Below, piece by piece: positions 1 to 7,958 of a stretch of 35,326 nt of DNA (position 1 is the first letter of the stretch; every line of letters starts with the position of its first letter). The DNA comes from Candidatus Neomicrothrix sp. UBA2131. GTDB lineage: Bacteria; Actinomycetota; Acidimicrobiia; Acidimicrobiales; MedAcidi-G1. The notes under the pieces were generated by a model, which was given only the letters and a program-made list of their open reading frames with translations, did not search any database and had not been told where the DNA came from. The stretch is taken from positions 1 to 35,326 of the forward strand of contig DCXR01000040.1 of NCBI GenBank assembly GCA_002329075.1, given 5' to 3'. Position numbers and translations under genes: made by a program.

Positions 1-675
1 CAGCAGCGGAAGCATGAGAAGGAGCTCCGCCCGGGACAGGGCAGCCAGGCCGCCGACCAGCCCGAAAACGACCGCTTTCCGGCGACTGGGGTCCCTGGCG
101 AAGCGCAGACCCGCCCAGGAGGCCGCCGCCGCTGCAGCGATGGCAGCGGTCTCGGCCATGAGCAGCCCGTCGTTCACCCAGACGAACGCATAGCCGGCGG
201 TCAGCCCTGCGGCCGTCAGGCCGAGCCGATCGGACCGGAGTTCGCGGCCCAGGAGCCCGACCAGCACGATCGCCGGCACACCCAGCAGGGCGGCCACGAC
301 CTGCTGCTGGAGGACGGTCACAGCGCCGAGGAAGGAGAAGGCACCGAGCAGCAGTGTCCAGACCGGAGGGTGACCGGCGGTCGGCTCGAGGTGGCCGATG
401 GGCGTGCCGACGATGATCTCGGCGCCGTCGCGGACGATCAGGTCGACACCGCCGAACATGTGTCGGAGCGGCTCCGGGAACCCGGCACCGTCGGCGAACA
501 GGTTGGCCGCATGGTGATAGCCGGCGGCGTCCCCGCTGAGAGGGTTGTCAGCCACGACCAGCAGGACGTAGAGCACCCGGAGCAGGCCACCGAGTACAGC
601 GATGAGGGTGAGCCGACCGGCGAAGGTGACAGGCATGCGCAGGAGCGGACGACCGGCGATGACGACGTTCGACAT
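1..675 (-). CDS. GT-C family membrane glycosyltransferase, partial (C-terminus outside window)
   Basis: The frame is open from an ATG at 675 to the window edge (225 codons). The product begins with a short cytoplasmic stretch and a hydrophobic first segment, then a loop reading SGDAAGYHHAANLFADG and a second motif GHLEPTAGHPPVW. Both motifs recur almost unchanged in the protein encoded at 1587-2972, so the two are paralogues. This is the layout of GT-C (family 39/ArnT/PMT-like) polyprenyl-phosphate-sugar transferases, where the acidic residue in the first extracytoplasmic loop is catalytic; transfer of a sugar from a lipid-phosphate donor is inferred from the family. The start overlaps the stop of the deacetylase gene as TGATG, so it is translationally coupled and last of the visible operon. 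The C-terminal part is not in the window. The acceptor and sugar cannot be told from sequence. Confidence 0.8.
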   Translation of the reverse strand, partial: MSNVVIAGRPLLRMPVTFAGRLTLIAVLGGLLRVLYVLLVVADNPLSGDAAGYHHAANLFADGAGFPEPLRHMFGGVDLIVRDGAEIIVGTPIGHLEPTAGHPPVWTLLLGAFSFLGAVTVLQQQVVAALLGVPAIVLVGLLGRELRSDRLGLTAAGLTAGYAFVWVNDGLLMAETAAIAAAAAASWAGLRFARDPSRRKAVVFGLVGGLAALSRAELLLMLPLL

Positions 676-1559
676 CAGTCGGAGCGCAGGCGCCCGTTCG
701 CGAAACGTGCGGCTCGACCCAGCACCGACGGCTGCGCGTAGTCCACGACGGGGAGGCTCCCGACGACAAGTGCCTCGACGCGCTCCACCAGCGGAGCAGC
801 GGTCGGCTCGCTGAGCAGACGTCGAACCCGGCTCTCCATGCGGCCCCGTCGGAGCCAGGCCACCCTGCTGGCCACCGCACCGATGTGTTCATGGACGTGG
901 TAGGGCTCGTCGGTGTCGAACTCCCAGGGATGGCTGTAGGTCCAGAGGACCTCTTCGGAGGCTGCCCTGCGCTGTCCATGCCTACGGACGAAGTCTGGGA
1001 GCACCCGGAGGTAGGTGCCGCCGAGGTAGGGGAGGTCCAGCATGGGTACGCGCACCAGCGGACAGGGGAGCTCGATGAGGCCGCTGGACCAACGGAAGGG
1101 CCGCCTCGGCAGGCCCGGCCACCCGTACAGAGGGCTCGGAGCGGGCAGGGTGCTGGACGAGTACGCAAAGCCCAGGTCGCTCAGCATCGGCACCGCCCAG
1201 GAACTGCTGGGCACCAGGGACATCATCGGTGCCCGATAGCCGGGGACCGGTTGCCCGGAGAGATCCTGGAGGAGGGACCGGGCGCAGCGGGTGGCATCGG
1301 CGAATGCGGACTCGCCGACGACAGGCAGCGGCACGTGTTCGTGTCCGTGGAGCCCGATCTCGTGTCCCTCGGCGGCGGCGCGACGGACGATCTCAGGGTG
1401 GCGTTCGGCCAGGTCGGCGACGACGTAGACGGACGCCCGGACACCGGCATCGGCGAACAGGTCCAGGACCCGGTTCGTCATCAGCGGCGCACGCTCAGGT
1501 AGGTCGGGCGAGGGCCGCAGGTCCTCAACGTCGAGGGTGACGCTGACAGGGTGGGCCAT
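675..1559 (-). CDS. Polysaccharide deacetylase (NodB/CE4-like, DUF3473 type)
   Basis: A 294-residue protein with the CE4 signatures. DVED at residues 10-13 is motif 1, with the catalytic and metal Asp. HGHEH at 71-75 is the metal-binding motif 2. YRAP lies at 108-111 and SHPWEFD at 209-215. The DVED and HPWEFD forms are typical of the DUF3473 subgroup found in exopolysaccharide loci. The expected reaction is removal of N- or O-acetyl groups from a surface polysaccharide or lipid-linked sugar. No signal peptide is seen, so it may act on a cytoplasmic or lipid-linked intermediate. It sits between two paralogous GT-C genes on the same strand, 27 nt after the upstream one, and overlaps the next by one base. 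A TACACT box 6 nt before the ATG suggests an internal leaderless promoter. Confidence 0.88.
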   Translation of the reverse strand: MAHPVSVTLDVEDLRPSPDLPERAPLMTNRVLDLFADAGVRASVYVVADLAERHPEIVRRAAAEGHEIGLHGHEHVPLPVVGESAFADATRCARSLLQDLSGQPVPGYRAPMMSLVPSSSWAVPMLSDLGFAYSSSTLPAPSPLYGWPGLPRRPFRWSSGLIELPCPLVRVPMLDLPYLGGTYLRVLPDFVRRHGQRRAASEEVLWTYSHPWEFDTDEPYHVHEHIGAVASRVAWLRRGRMESRVRRLLSEPTAAPLVERVEALVVGSLPVVDYAQPSVLGRAARFANGRLRSD

Positions 1560-1565
1560 CGGCGC

Positions 1566-1571
1566 AGTGTA
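1566..1571 (-). promoter_or_regulatory. Leaderless-type -10 box for the deacetylase gene
   Basis: On the minus strand TACACT is followed by six bases and then the ATG at 1559. This matches the actinobacterial TANNNT -10 spaced so that transcription starts at the start codon, and it recurs at many genes in the window. It would give the deacetylase and the downstream GT-C gene their own promoter inside the operon. Prediction only. Confidence 0.45.
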
Positions 1572-1586
1572 CGGGTGGCCCGACGT

Positions 1587-2972
1587 TCAGCCCGTGGAGG
1601 TGGTGCGCCAACCCCGCCACCAGTCGAGGAGAGCATCGACCGCCACCGCAGCCAGGACGACGATGGCCACCTCGGCGCTGACCCTGTAGCGGGTTGTGCC
1701 CATCGTGAGTGCTGCCACGAAGGTGGCGATGGCCGGCCAGGCCAGGAGCAGGAGGAGTGGGCGTCGGCGGCGGCGCAACAGGAACGCCCCGGCGATGGCG
1801 GCCGGCAGCAGCAGGGCGTACTGGAGGAGGCCGACGATCGAGGCCCGGAACGGCCGTCCCTCGACGAGGACGTCGGCCCGTAGTTGATCTACCGGGTCAG
1901 TGAGTGCCCAGAGTCGGGTGACCCGTCGTGGAACGACATGGGTGATCAGGTGCCCCTTGTGGGCGGCGGCGTAGTCGAGGCCTCGCTGCCTCCAGGCGGC
2001 GTCACGTTCGGATTCATCGAGGGTTCCGCCGTCGTCTCCGAGCGGTTGGGGAAGCACGCAGAGGTGTTCCCAGTAGCCCACCTTGTCGCCGTAGTAGGTG
2101 GCGTCGCAGTTGGTCTGGGCGAGGAGTACGCCGGACCCGTTGGAGAGGAACACCGGTTCCTCGAAACGGGACAGGTTGCGGACCAGCCAGGGGGACATGA
2201 CGAGAAGGGCGACGATCCCGACGGCGGCGACCCTGCGGAGGCGCTCGACGGGGGCCCGTTCCCGATCGACCACCAGGGGGAAGGCGGCAAAGGGCAGGAA
2301 CAGGAGCAGTTCAACCCGGGTGAGGGCAGCCAGTCCGGCGAGGATGCCGATAAGGACCATCGATCGGGGTCGGTCCTCGCTCAGGCGAAGTGCCACAAGG
2401 GTGCTTGCTGCCACGAGCACCACCACGAGGCTCTCCGACATGATCGACCCGTCGTTCAGCCAGAAGAAGGCATATCCGGCGGCGAACCCGCCGGCGATGA
2501 GGCCTGTCCGCTCACCACCCACCTGCCGGCCAAGGAGGCCAACCAGGACGATCCCGGCCACCCCGACGCATGCCGAGACCAACTGGTGCCCGAGCACGCT
2601 CGTGACCCCGAGGAGCGACGAGAAGCCGAGGATCAGCACCCAGAGCGGGGGATGGCCGGCGGTGGGTTCTACGTGCCCGACGGGGAGCAGCGTGTTGGCC
2701 GAAACGGTGATGAGAGACGGATCGTCGACGAAGAGGTACTCCTGGGCGCCACCGTGAAGGTACCGATAGGGCTCGGTGAAGCCCAGGCCGTCGGCGAAGA
2801 GGTTGGCGGCCTCGTGGTAGTAGCGGGCATCGCCGGTGAGGGCCGTTCCCCGCGCGACGAGGAGAACGTAGAGCAGGCGCAGAGCCAGCCCGGCGAGGGC
2901 GATCAGGCACAGCCGACGGGTGAACGGCGCCCGTGGCACCAGCATCGACAGGAGCAGGGGCGGCCCGGCCAT
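1587..2972 (-). CDS. GT-C family membrane glycosyltransferase (family 39-like)
   Basis: A 461-residue polytopic membrane protein with about ten hydrophobic segments. After the first membrane segment comes an extracytoplasmic loop with GDARYYHEAANLFADG, then VGHEPTAGHPP-like residues (VGHVEPTAGHPPLWV), the pattern of GT-C enzymes that take a sugar from a polyprenyl-phosphate carrier. The frame is open upstream to 3170, but that part is a shadow of the preceding gene. The ATG at 2972 overlaps the preceding TGA as TGATG and aligns with the start of its paralogue at 675, so I use it. It is cotranscribed with the FAD oxidoreductase, the deacetylase and the paralogue. The product is probably part of cell-surface glycan assembly. 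Donor and acceptor are unknown. Confidence 0.87.
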   Translation of the reverse strand: MAGPPLLLSMLVPRAPFTRRLCLIALAGLALRLLYVLLVARGTALTGDARYYHEAANLFADGLGFTEPYRYLHGGAQEYLFVDDPSLITVSANTLLPVGHVEPTAGHPPLWVLILGFSSLLGVTSVLGHQLVSACVGVAGIVLVGLLGRQVGGERTGLIAGGFAAGYAFFWLNDGSIMSESLVVVLVAASTLVALRLSEDRPRSMVLIGILAGLAALTRVELLLFLPFAAFPLVVDRERAPVERLRRVAAVGIVALLVMSPWLVRNLSRFEEPVFLSNGSGVLLAQTNCDATYYGDKVGYWEHLCVLPQPLGDDGGTLDESERDAAWRQRGLDYAAAHKGHLITHVVPRRVTRLWALTDPVDQLRADVLVEGRPFRASIVGLLQYALLLPAAIAGAFLLRRRRRPLLLLLAWPAIATFVAALTMGTTRYRVSAEVAIVVLAAVAVDALLDWWRGWRTTSTG

Positions 2973-4435
2973 CAGGAGCCGGCGGGCCTCCGAGGCCGGA
3001 TCTCCTCGTGGTAGTCCTCCTCCACGTTGACCTGCCACACGTCGTGATCGGCTCCCAGGACGTTCTCGGCCACCAGCATGGCGGTCAGCATCGAGTGGTC
3101 CTGGTTGTTGTACCGGTGCATGCCGTTCCTGCCAACGGGGTGGACGTTGGGCGTGTTGGAACTGAGCCACCCACGCAGGACCGACACGTGGGCCTGATAG
3201 TCGCCGCCGTACATCGGGTATGCCTTCGGCATCCGGACCACGTGGCCGGCCTCGATCCGGGAAGCGTCGAGGAGGCCCAGATGGGCCATCTCGCGGCTCC
3301 CCTTGGCGATGAGGTCAGCGTCGTCGGCAGTCCAGAGGTCGTCGCCTTCGTTGACGAAGTACTCGAGCCCGAGGCAGGTGCGGCCATCCTTGACGAGGTA
3401 CGGCGACCAGCGGCCGAAGTTCTGCACCCGACCGACGTCGACGTCGGGGGCGTGGATGTAGATCCAGTTGTCCGGGAAGCCGTCCTCCTCCGGGACGACC
3501 AGGGCCACGGTGATGAAGTCGCGGAAGTTGAGGCCATCGGCGGCAGCGAGCACCTCTTCGGGCACTGCCGGCTCCATGGCCCGTAGGAGGTGGGGAATCG
3601 GCATCGAGGAGACCACGTGGTCGGTAGCCAGCGAAACCGGACCGTCCGGGCCTCTGGCGACCACCGAGCGGGCCAGTCCGCCGGAATGCTCGATGCGCGT
3701 CACCCTGTGCTCGAGCCGGACGTCGCCTCCCAGCGCCACGACCTTCTCGTGGCAGCGCTCCCACATCATCCCGGGGCCGTAGCGCGGATACTCGAACTCC
3801 TCGATCAGGCTGGTGATGTCCTTCTGGTTGCGGCGGGGGAGCAAGGAGTTGAGTACGGCGCTGAACAGGGAGAGGTTCTTGATGCGCTGTGCAGCCCAGT
3901 CGGCTCGGAGCTCGCTGCCCGGGACCCCCCAGACCTTCTCCGTGTAGGTCTTGAAGAAGGTGCGGTACAGCCGCCATCCGAACCGGCTGGCGGTCCAGCC
4001 CTCGAAGCTGGTCTGGTCGACCGGTGGGCGTATGCGCACCCAGAGGTACGAGAGCACGCACAGGAAGGCCTCGATGATGCCCAGGTTCCGCAGGGCGTTG
4101 CCGGCGCGCAACGGGTAGTCGTAGAAGCGGCCCTTGTAGAAGATGCGGCTCATCCGGGGGCGGACGAGGAAGTCGTCGTCGTCGAGGATCTCGTGCCAGA
4201 GGTCGGAGACGACCCGGACCTTCGTAAAGAAGCGATGGCCGCCGATGTCGAAGCGCCAGCCGTCGCGGACCACCGTCCGGCTGATGCCGCCCACGACGTC
4301 GTCGGCCTCGAGGACCGTCGCCGGGCAGCCGGCCTTTCCCAACTGGTAGGCGGCCGTCAGCCCTGCCGGTCCGGCGCCGATTATCACGGTCCCCTCGCCC
4401 TCAGGGTCGCGGTGGGGGGGATCGGCAGGGTTCAT
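2972..4435 (-). CDS. NAD(P)/FAD-dependent oxidoreductase (amine-oxidase / UDP-galactopyranose mutase-like fold)
   Basis: A 487-residue protein with an N-terminal dinucleotide-binding motif: VIIGAGPAG near residues 17-25, the ribose-binding Glu in VLEADD, then GGISRT. DIGGHRFFTKV follows at about 63-73. A C-terminal stretch, HRYNNQDHSMLTAMLVAEN, resembles the FAD-binding end of UDP-galactopyranose mutase and protoporphyrinogen-oxidase-like flavoproteins. Family members next to glycosyltransferases often act on nucleotide or lipid-linked sugars; that role here is inference. The frame continues up to 4525. I prefer the ATG at 4435, because the extension is Arg-rich and atypical and a TATGCT -10-like box lies near 4490-4495, within the coding part of the longer version. 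It is first gene of the operon and divergent from the gene at 4534. Confidence 0.8.
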   Translation of the reverse strand: MNPADPPHRDPEGEGTVIIGAGPAGLTAAYQLGKAGCPATVLEADDVVGGISRTVVRDGWRFDIGGHRFFTKVRVVSDLWHEILDDDDFLVRPRMSRIFYKGRFYDYPLRAGNALRNLGIIEAFLCVLSYLWVRIRPPVDQTSFEGWTASRFGWRLYRTFFKTYTEKVWGVPGSELRADWAAQRIKNLSLFSAVLNSLLPRRNQKDITSLIEEFEYPRYGPGMMWERCHEKVVALGGDVRLEHRVTRIEHSGGLARSVVARGPDGPVSLATDHVVSSMPIPHLLRAMEPAVPEEVLAAADGLNFRDFITVALVVPEEDGFPDNWIYIHAPDVDVGRVQNFGRWSPYLVKDGRTCLGLEYFVNEGDDLWTADDADLIAKGSREMAHLGLLDASRIEAGHVVRMPKAYPMYGGDYQAHVSVLRGWLSSNTPNVHPVGRNGMHRYNNQDHSMLTAMLVAENVLGADHDVWQVNVEEDYHEEIRPRRPAGS

Positions 4436-4533
4436 GGGGTGCGTCTGGCCGTCGACCGGCGAAATCGTCCCGGCCTTCGCGCTCACGCGCAGCATACCCA
4501 TCGCCCTGCGGGTGACCGGTACCATCGCGGGTC

Positions 4534-6078
4534 GTGACCGAGCCGACCTCCACGTCCTCCACGGAGGCCGTACGCCTGTCAGGCGTGCTCCGCTCCCCGG
4601 TGGGAGCCGTCACCGTGGTGGCAGTTGTCGTCGGGGTCCTCCTGCGCTTCTTCGCCGACTCCCCGCTCTGGTTGGACGAGGCGCAGTCGGTCGCACTGGC
4701 CGATCAGGTTCCCGGAGGGCTCGTCGACGCACTCCGCCACGACGGCCACCCGCCCCTGTTCTACCTGCTGCTCTCGGCCTGGACCGCGGTAGCCGGGGAC
4801 TCGGCATTCGCAGTGCGGGCTTTGTCGGGACTGCTGGGGGTCCTCGCCCTGGTGCTGGTCGTCCTGGTCGTCCGCCGCCATTCGGATGCACGTACCTCGG
4901 CTCTTGTTCTCGGCGTTCTGGCCTCGAGCCCGTTCGCCATCCGATATGCGACCGAGGCACGGATGTACGCCCTGTTGATCGTCCTCCTGATGGTCGGCCA
5001 CCTGGCGATGGCGGCGGCGTGGCAGCGTCCGGACGGGCTACGCCTCGCACGTGTGGCAGCGGTGGTGGCCCTGCTCCTCTACACCCATTACTGGTCCCTC
5101 TTCCTCGTTGCAGTCCTCCTGGGCGGGCTCCTCGTCGCCACCATCACGCACCGGGTGGCCGCCGCACCGAGGCTCCTCGTGGGTGTGGCTGTAGGTGCCG
5201 TGGCCTTCATCCCCTGGCTGCCTGTCTTCCTGTACCAGTTGGCCCATACGGGGACGCCCTGGGCGCCCGGGCCGAGGCCGACAGTCGTCGCCGCCCTGGC
5301 CCTCGAGGCGTACGGGGGCGGGCGGGGCTCCGAGGCGCTGCTCGTGGCAGTGTGCCTCTCACTGCTGGTCGCACTCGGCCTCGGGACCAGGGGCCACCGC
5401 TCAGAGTTGGGCCCGGCCGACCTGCCCTGGCTGTGGGTCGCCGTGGGCGTCGGCGTCGCCACGATGCTCCTCGGCGCCGGTGTGAGCCTCCTCACCCAGA
5501 CGGCCTTCCAGGGAAGGTACGGGGTGTTCTGCTTCGTGCCGGTGGTGTTGGCGGCCGGGGTCGGGCTGTCACGGCTCCCGCGTCCGGCGGCCTCCCTGGC
5601 GCTGATTCTCCTGGTCGGACTCTCGTGGATCTCGGTTGCCCGGGAACTCGGCCGGGACCGGACCCAGGTTGGTGTTGCCGCCGAGGTGGTGGACGCACAG
5701 GGCAGCGACGGAGACCTCGTCGTCTTCTGTCCCGACCAGTTGGCACCCGCAGGTCACTTCCTGCTCGGTGACCGCTTCACGACCGTCGCGTTCCCTGCCA
5801 TGGACGACGGGAGGACCGTCGACTGGGTCGACTATGGAGAGCGCAACCGGTCCGCCGACCTCGTGGCGGTGGCCGACGCCATCGTGGCCCGCGCCGGGGG
5901 ATCGGCCAGTGTCTGGATGATCTGGATAGACGGCTACCGAAACTTCGAACGACAGTGTGGGCGCCTCCACGCCGAGTTGAGCGCACGACTGGGCGGGTCC
6001 CGCCACCTGGTGACAGCCAACGGGGACGAGTACTACAACGCAGCGAACCTGAACGCGTTCGGGGTTCCCCCTTCGTGA
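4534..6078 (+). CDS. GT-C family membrane glycosyltransferase (ArnT/PMT-like)
   Basis: A 514-residue polytopic protein. The first membrane segment (about residues 23-40) is followed by SPLWLDEAQS, whose Asp-Glu at 48-49 is the classic acidic pair of the first extracytoplasmic loop of GT-C enzymes, then HDGHPPLFYLLL at about 69-80. Many Leu/Val-rich segments follow to about residue 380. After these comes a soluble domain of roughly 130 residues ending near YYNAANLNAFG. The likely activity is transfer of a sugar from a polyprenyl-phosphate donor to an exported acceptor. The start is GTG at 4534; a TACCAT box ends 8 nt upstream, one or two bases further than the usual leaderless spacing seen here. 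The gene is divergent from the FAD oxidoreductase operon and overlaps the next gene as GTGA. Confidence 0.83.
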   Translation: MTEPTSTSSTEAVRLSGVLRSPVGAVTVVAVVVGVLLRFFADSPLWLDEAQSVALADQVPGGLVDALRHDGHPPLFYLLLSAWTAVAGDSAFAVRALSGLLGVLALVLVVLVVRRHSDARTSALVLGVLASSPFAIRYATEARMYALLIVLLMVGHLAMAAAWQRPDGLRLARVAAVVALLLYTHYWSLFLVAVLLGGLLVATITHRVAAAPRLLVGVAVGAVAFIPWLPVFLYQLAHTGTPWAPGPRPTVVAALALEAYGGGRGSEALLVAVCLSLLVALGLGTRGHRSELGPADLPWLWVAVGVGVATMLLGAGVSLLTQTAFQGRYGVFCFVPVVLAAGVGLSRLPRPAASLALILLVGLSWISVARELGRDRTQVGVAAEVVDAQGSDGDLVVFCPDQLAPAGHFLLGDRFTTVAFPAMDDGRTVDWVDYGERNRSADLVAVADAIVARAGGSASVWMIWIDGYRNFERQCGRLHAELSARLGGSRHLVTANGDEYYNAANLNAFGVPPS

Positions 6079-7178
6079 CCGCCACCTTCCGCAGGGACCT
6101 CGTTGCCGTATTCCCGGCCTGGATCACTGCCCGCCTCCTGGTGGCGGGTGCGATGCTCGGAGCGCGCCTCTACGTCGACCACCTCCATGAAGGGGAGCGG
6201 CCCCTCCAGGTGGGGCAGGGCCTGCTCGCCTGGGACGGTGCCTGGTACCGGTCGCTTGTCGAGTCCGGCTATTCGGGTGTGGATCAGGAAGGCATCCGAT
6301 TCTTCCCGGGGTTCGTCCTCGTCGGACGACTCCTCGACGCTGTGCTCCCCGGAGGGGCGGGGGTGGCGTTGGTCGTGCTGGCCAATGCGGCAGCCCTCTT
6401 CGCCATGGCCCTCCTGTTGCGGCTCGTCCGCGAGGTGACAGGTGACGCCGACCTCGCCGGTCGGGCCGTGTGGCTCACAGCCTGCTTACCTCCAGCGTTC
6501 GTGCTGGTCTGGGGATACGCCGAGGCGTTGTTCCTGCTGTTGGCCGTGGCGACCTTGCTGGCCCTGGCCCGGCGAAGCTGGTGGTGGGCCGCCGTTCTGG
6601 CATCCGCTGCGGCCGTGACCCGCCCCACGGGGGCGTTGCTGGCATTGGCCGCCATCGCATCGGCATGGCAGGGTTGGGGCGGCTCGCCGGCAAGGGAGCG
6701 GGTCGCACGGACAGCGGCGGTGCTCGGCGGACCGGTCGGGTTCGGGGCCTTCGTGTGGTGGGCATCGGAGCTCGTCGACGAGCCGTTCGCTCCGCTCGTC
6801 GTGCAACGCGAACTGCGGGGCGATCCCGTCGATCCCCTCCGCAGGCTCCTCTCCGGACTCGGTGAGTTGTTCGGGCCGGATGCACTGGGTGACGGGCTGC
6901 ACATACCGTTCGCCGTGGGCCTGGTCGGCCTGGTGGTCGTGGCGTTTCGACGTCTTCCGCTCGGACACGCAGCATTTGCCGCAGCCTGTCTCGTGGTCGC
7001 CCTGGCGGCGGAAAACCTCAACAGCCTCGAGCGCTATGCCCTGAACGGCTTCCCGCTCGTCGTGGCCCTTGCCGTGCTGGTCGGGAGTGGTCGGCTCCGA
7101 CACCTCGTGCCGGCCATCTCGGCGCTGGGCATGGTGTCGCTGACCGTGCTTGCCGTCATGGGCGAGTACGTGCCCTGA
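6075..7178 (+). CDS. PIG-V-like mannosyltransferase-type membrane protein
   Basis: A 367-residue polytopic membrane protein. Early in the chain WDGAWYRSLVESGYSG is followed by IRFFPGFVLVGRLL. This is the pattern of PIG-V/GT76-like GT-C proteins: W-D-G-x-W-Y, a G-Y, then F-F-P. A later LERYALNGFPLVVALA matches the family's conserved Arg/Tyr...Phe-Pro segment. By homology it would use a dolichol- or polyprenyl-phosphate-mannose donor; the bacterial substrate is unknown. The GTG start at 6075 overlaps the previous TGA as GTGA, so the two genes are coupled. The frame is open upstream to 5955, but that extension is a shadow of the previous gene. It ends at 7178, facing the minus-strand structured region. 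Confidence 0.82.
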   Translation: MTATFRRDLVAVFPAWITARLLVAGAMLGARLYVDHLHEGERPLQVGQGLLAWDGAWYRSLVESGYSGVDQEGIRFFPGFVLVGRLLDAVLPGGAGVALVVLANAAALFAMALLLRLVREVTGDADLAGRAVWLTACLPPAFVLVWGYAEALFLLLAVATLLALARRSWWWAAVLASAAAVTRPTGALLALAAIASAWQGWGGSPARERVARTAAVLGGPVGFGAFVWWASELVDEPFAPLVVQRELRGDPVDPLRRLLSGLGELFGPDALGDGLHIPFAVGLVGLVVVAFRRLPLGHAAFAAACLVVALAAENLNSLERYALNGFPLVVALAVLVGSGRLRHLVPAISALGMVSLTVLAVMGEYVP

Positions 7179-7203
7179 GCCGGGCAGGTGGGAGCGGGCG
7201 GCT

Positions 7204-7262
7204 GAAAAAGGAAATTGGCCCCGAGTAGCCTCCCGGTAAACCGGTCAACTCCTCGGAGCCAA
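7204..7262 (-). terminator. Intrinsic terminator on the minus strand, end of the candidate RNA
   Basis: Read on the minus strand, TTGGCTCCGAG pairs with CTCGGGGCCAA (11 bp, one G-U). One mismatch, three more pairs and an inner CCGG-TTTA-CCGG hairpin follow. The stem is succeeded by AA and then TTTCCTTTTT. On the plus strand no T-run follows the stem, so it terminates minus-strand transcription coming from 7870 and above, not the plus-strand gene ending at 7178. Confidence 0.72.
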
Positions 7263-7837
7263 GTCCTCGTCCCATTTCCACCCCCCGGCTCGTCCCGTCA
7301 GACGCTCCGGACTCGGGGTGCTGCCCCGGGGGGCGACACCCTGACCCGATCTCCGGGCGACCCGTCGGTCCCCGAACCCGAGCCCAACTCGACCACTGAT
7401 CCCCGACGGGATCCGGCACCTCCGTTCCTTCCGGCGCCCGACGGCGCCCGAAGGACCAGGTGTGCCCGACACACCGTTCCCGTCCCACACCCTTCTGCCT
7501 CCGTCGCCCGTCGGCGGCGGCGCAACCGGGTGCGGCCCGGGCCCAGCTGGCGCTTCGTCCGATCGACTCCGGATCGGCCCTTGAGCCGTTCCGAACCCTT
7601 CCGGCCTCGACACCTCTGTGCCTGCGGCCGACCTGCTGTTCCCCGAGGGGACCAGCGTGGTCTTGGTCCTCCCCGAACTCGCCTCGGGGGCTTCACCAGG
7701 CTCTCGACGCTCCTCCTCCGGTCGAGCCCGAGAGCTCTCCTTCGGTGGTTCGCCGGTCCGTCCGGATCCGATTCCCCTTGCCGTGTTCGGCGTGGAAGCA
7801 TCTTGGACTGCGGCGGGCCGGCGGTCAACCCCCGGGG

Positions 7838-7870
7838 GGGGAAATCCCCAGTATCCGGGATGATTTCCCC
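7838..7870. repeat. 12-bp hairpin at the 5' side of the candidate RNA
   Basis: GGGGAAATC pairs with GATTTCCCC (9 bp), with a further CCC/GGG inside and a seven-base loop. There is no T-run on either side, so it is not an intrinsic terminator for the gene ending at 7959. On the minus strand it would be the first helix of the structured RNA. Confidence 0.6.
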
Positions 7871-7958
7871 AACATCGGATGGGTCGTGCACAGCTCATCC
7901 ACAGAGACGGGTGCGCAGCGCCCGATTCGCTGCTGGTTCCGGTGGCAGGGAAGAGTGC

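Larger units (their letters stand above)
7204..7870 (-). ncRNA. Candidate large structured non-coding RNA (about 670 nt), unknown family
   Basis: The 780-base gap between 7178 and 7959 shows no protein-like reading frame. Open frames exist on both strands only because stops are rare at this GC, and they encode Gly/Pro/Arg/Ser-rich text. Instead there is a chain of strong hairpins. Pairings, in plus coordinates: 7838-7849 with 7857-7870 (12 bp, one 2-nt bulge); 7780-7783/7788-7791; 7700-7706/7729-7735; 7641-7654 with 7664-7669 and 7682-7689; 7602-7613/7618-7630; 7559-7564/7572-7577; 7503-7508/7513-7518; 7459-7464/7470-7475; 7426-7438/7443-7455 (12 bp, one mismatch); 7398-7403/7408-7413; 7354-7357/7361-7364; 7316-7326/7331-7341; and a terminator stem at 7215-7262. 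The minus strand is purine-rich, and the U-rich tail fixes that strand. G-U wobble evidence on the internal stems is mixed. It lacks the conserved motifs of RNase P RNA, tmRNA, SRP RNA and group II introns. It could instead be an unusually long 3' UTR of the upstream gene. Confidence 0.42.

Noticed and set aside
1884..3014. 376-codon plus-strand frame opposite the GT-C gene
   Set aside because: It is the antisense shadow of a clear membrane glycosyltransferase; the Gly/Asp/Glu-rich text has no domain.
7204..7870. RNase P RNA, tmRNA, SRP RNA or group II intron
   Set aside because: The conserved GAGGAAAGTCC region of RNase P, the tRNA-like end of tmRNA, the short SRP hairpin and an intron domain V were not found on either strand.
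7895..7903. DnaA-box-like TCATCCACA, possible origin
   Set aside because: Only one imperfect copy, no AT-rich unwinding region and no dnaA or dnaN nearby.
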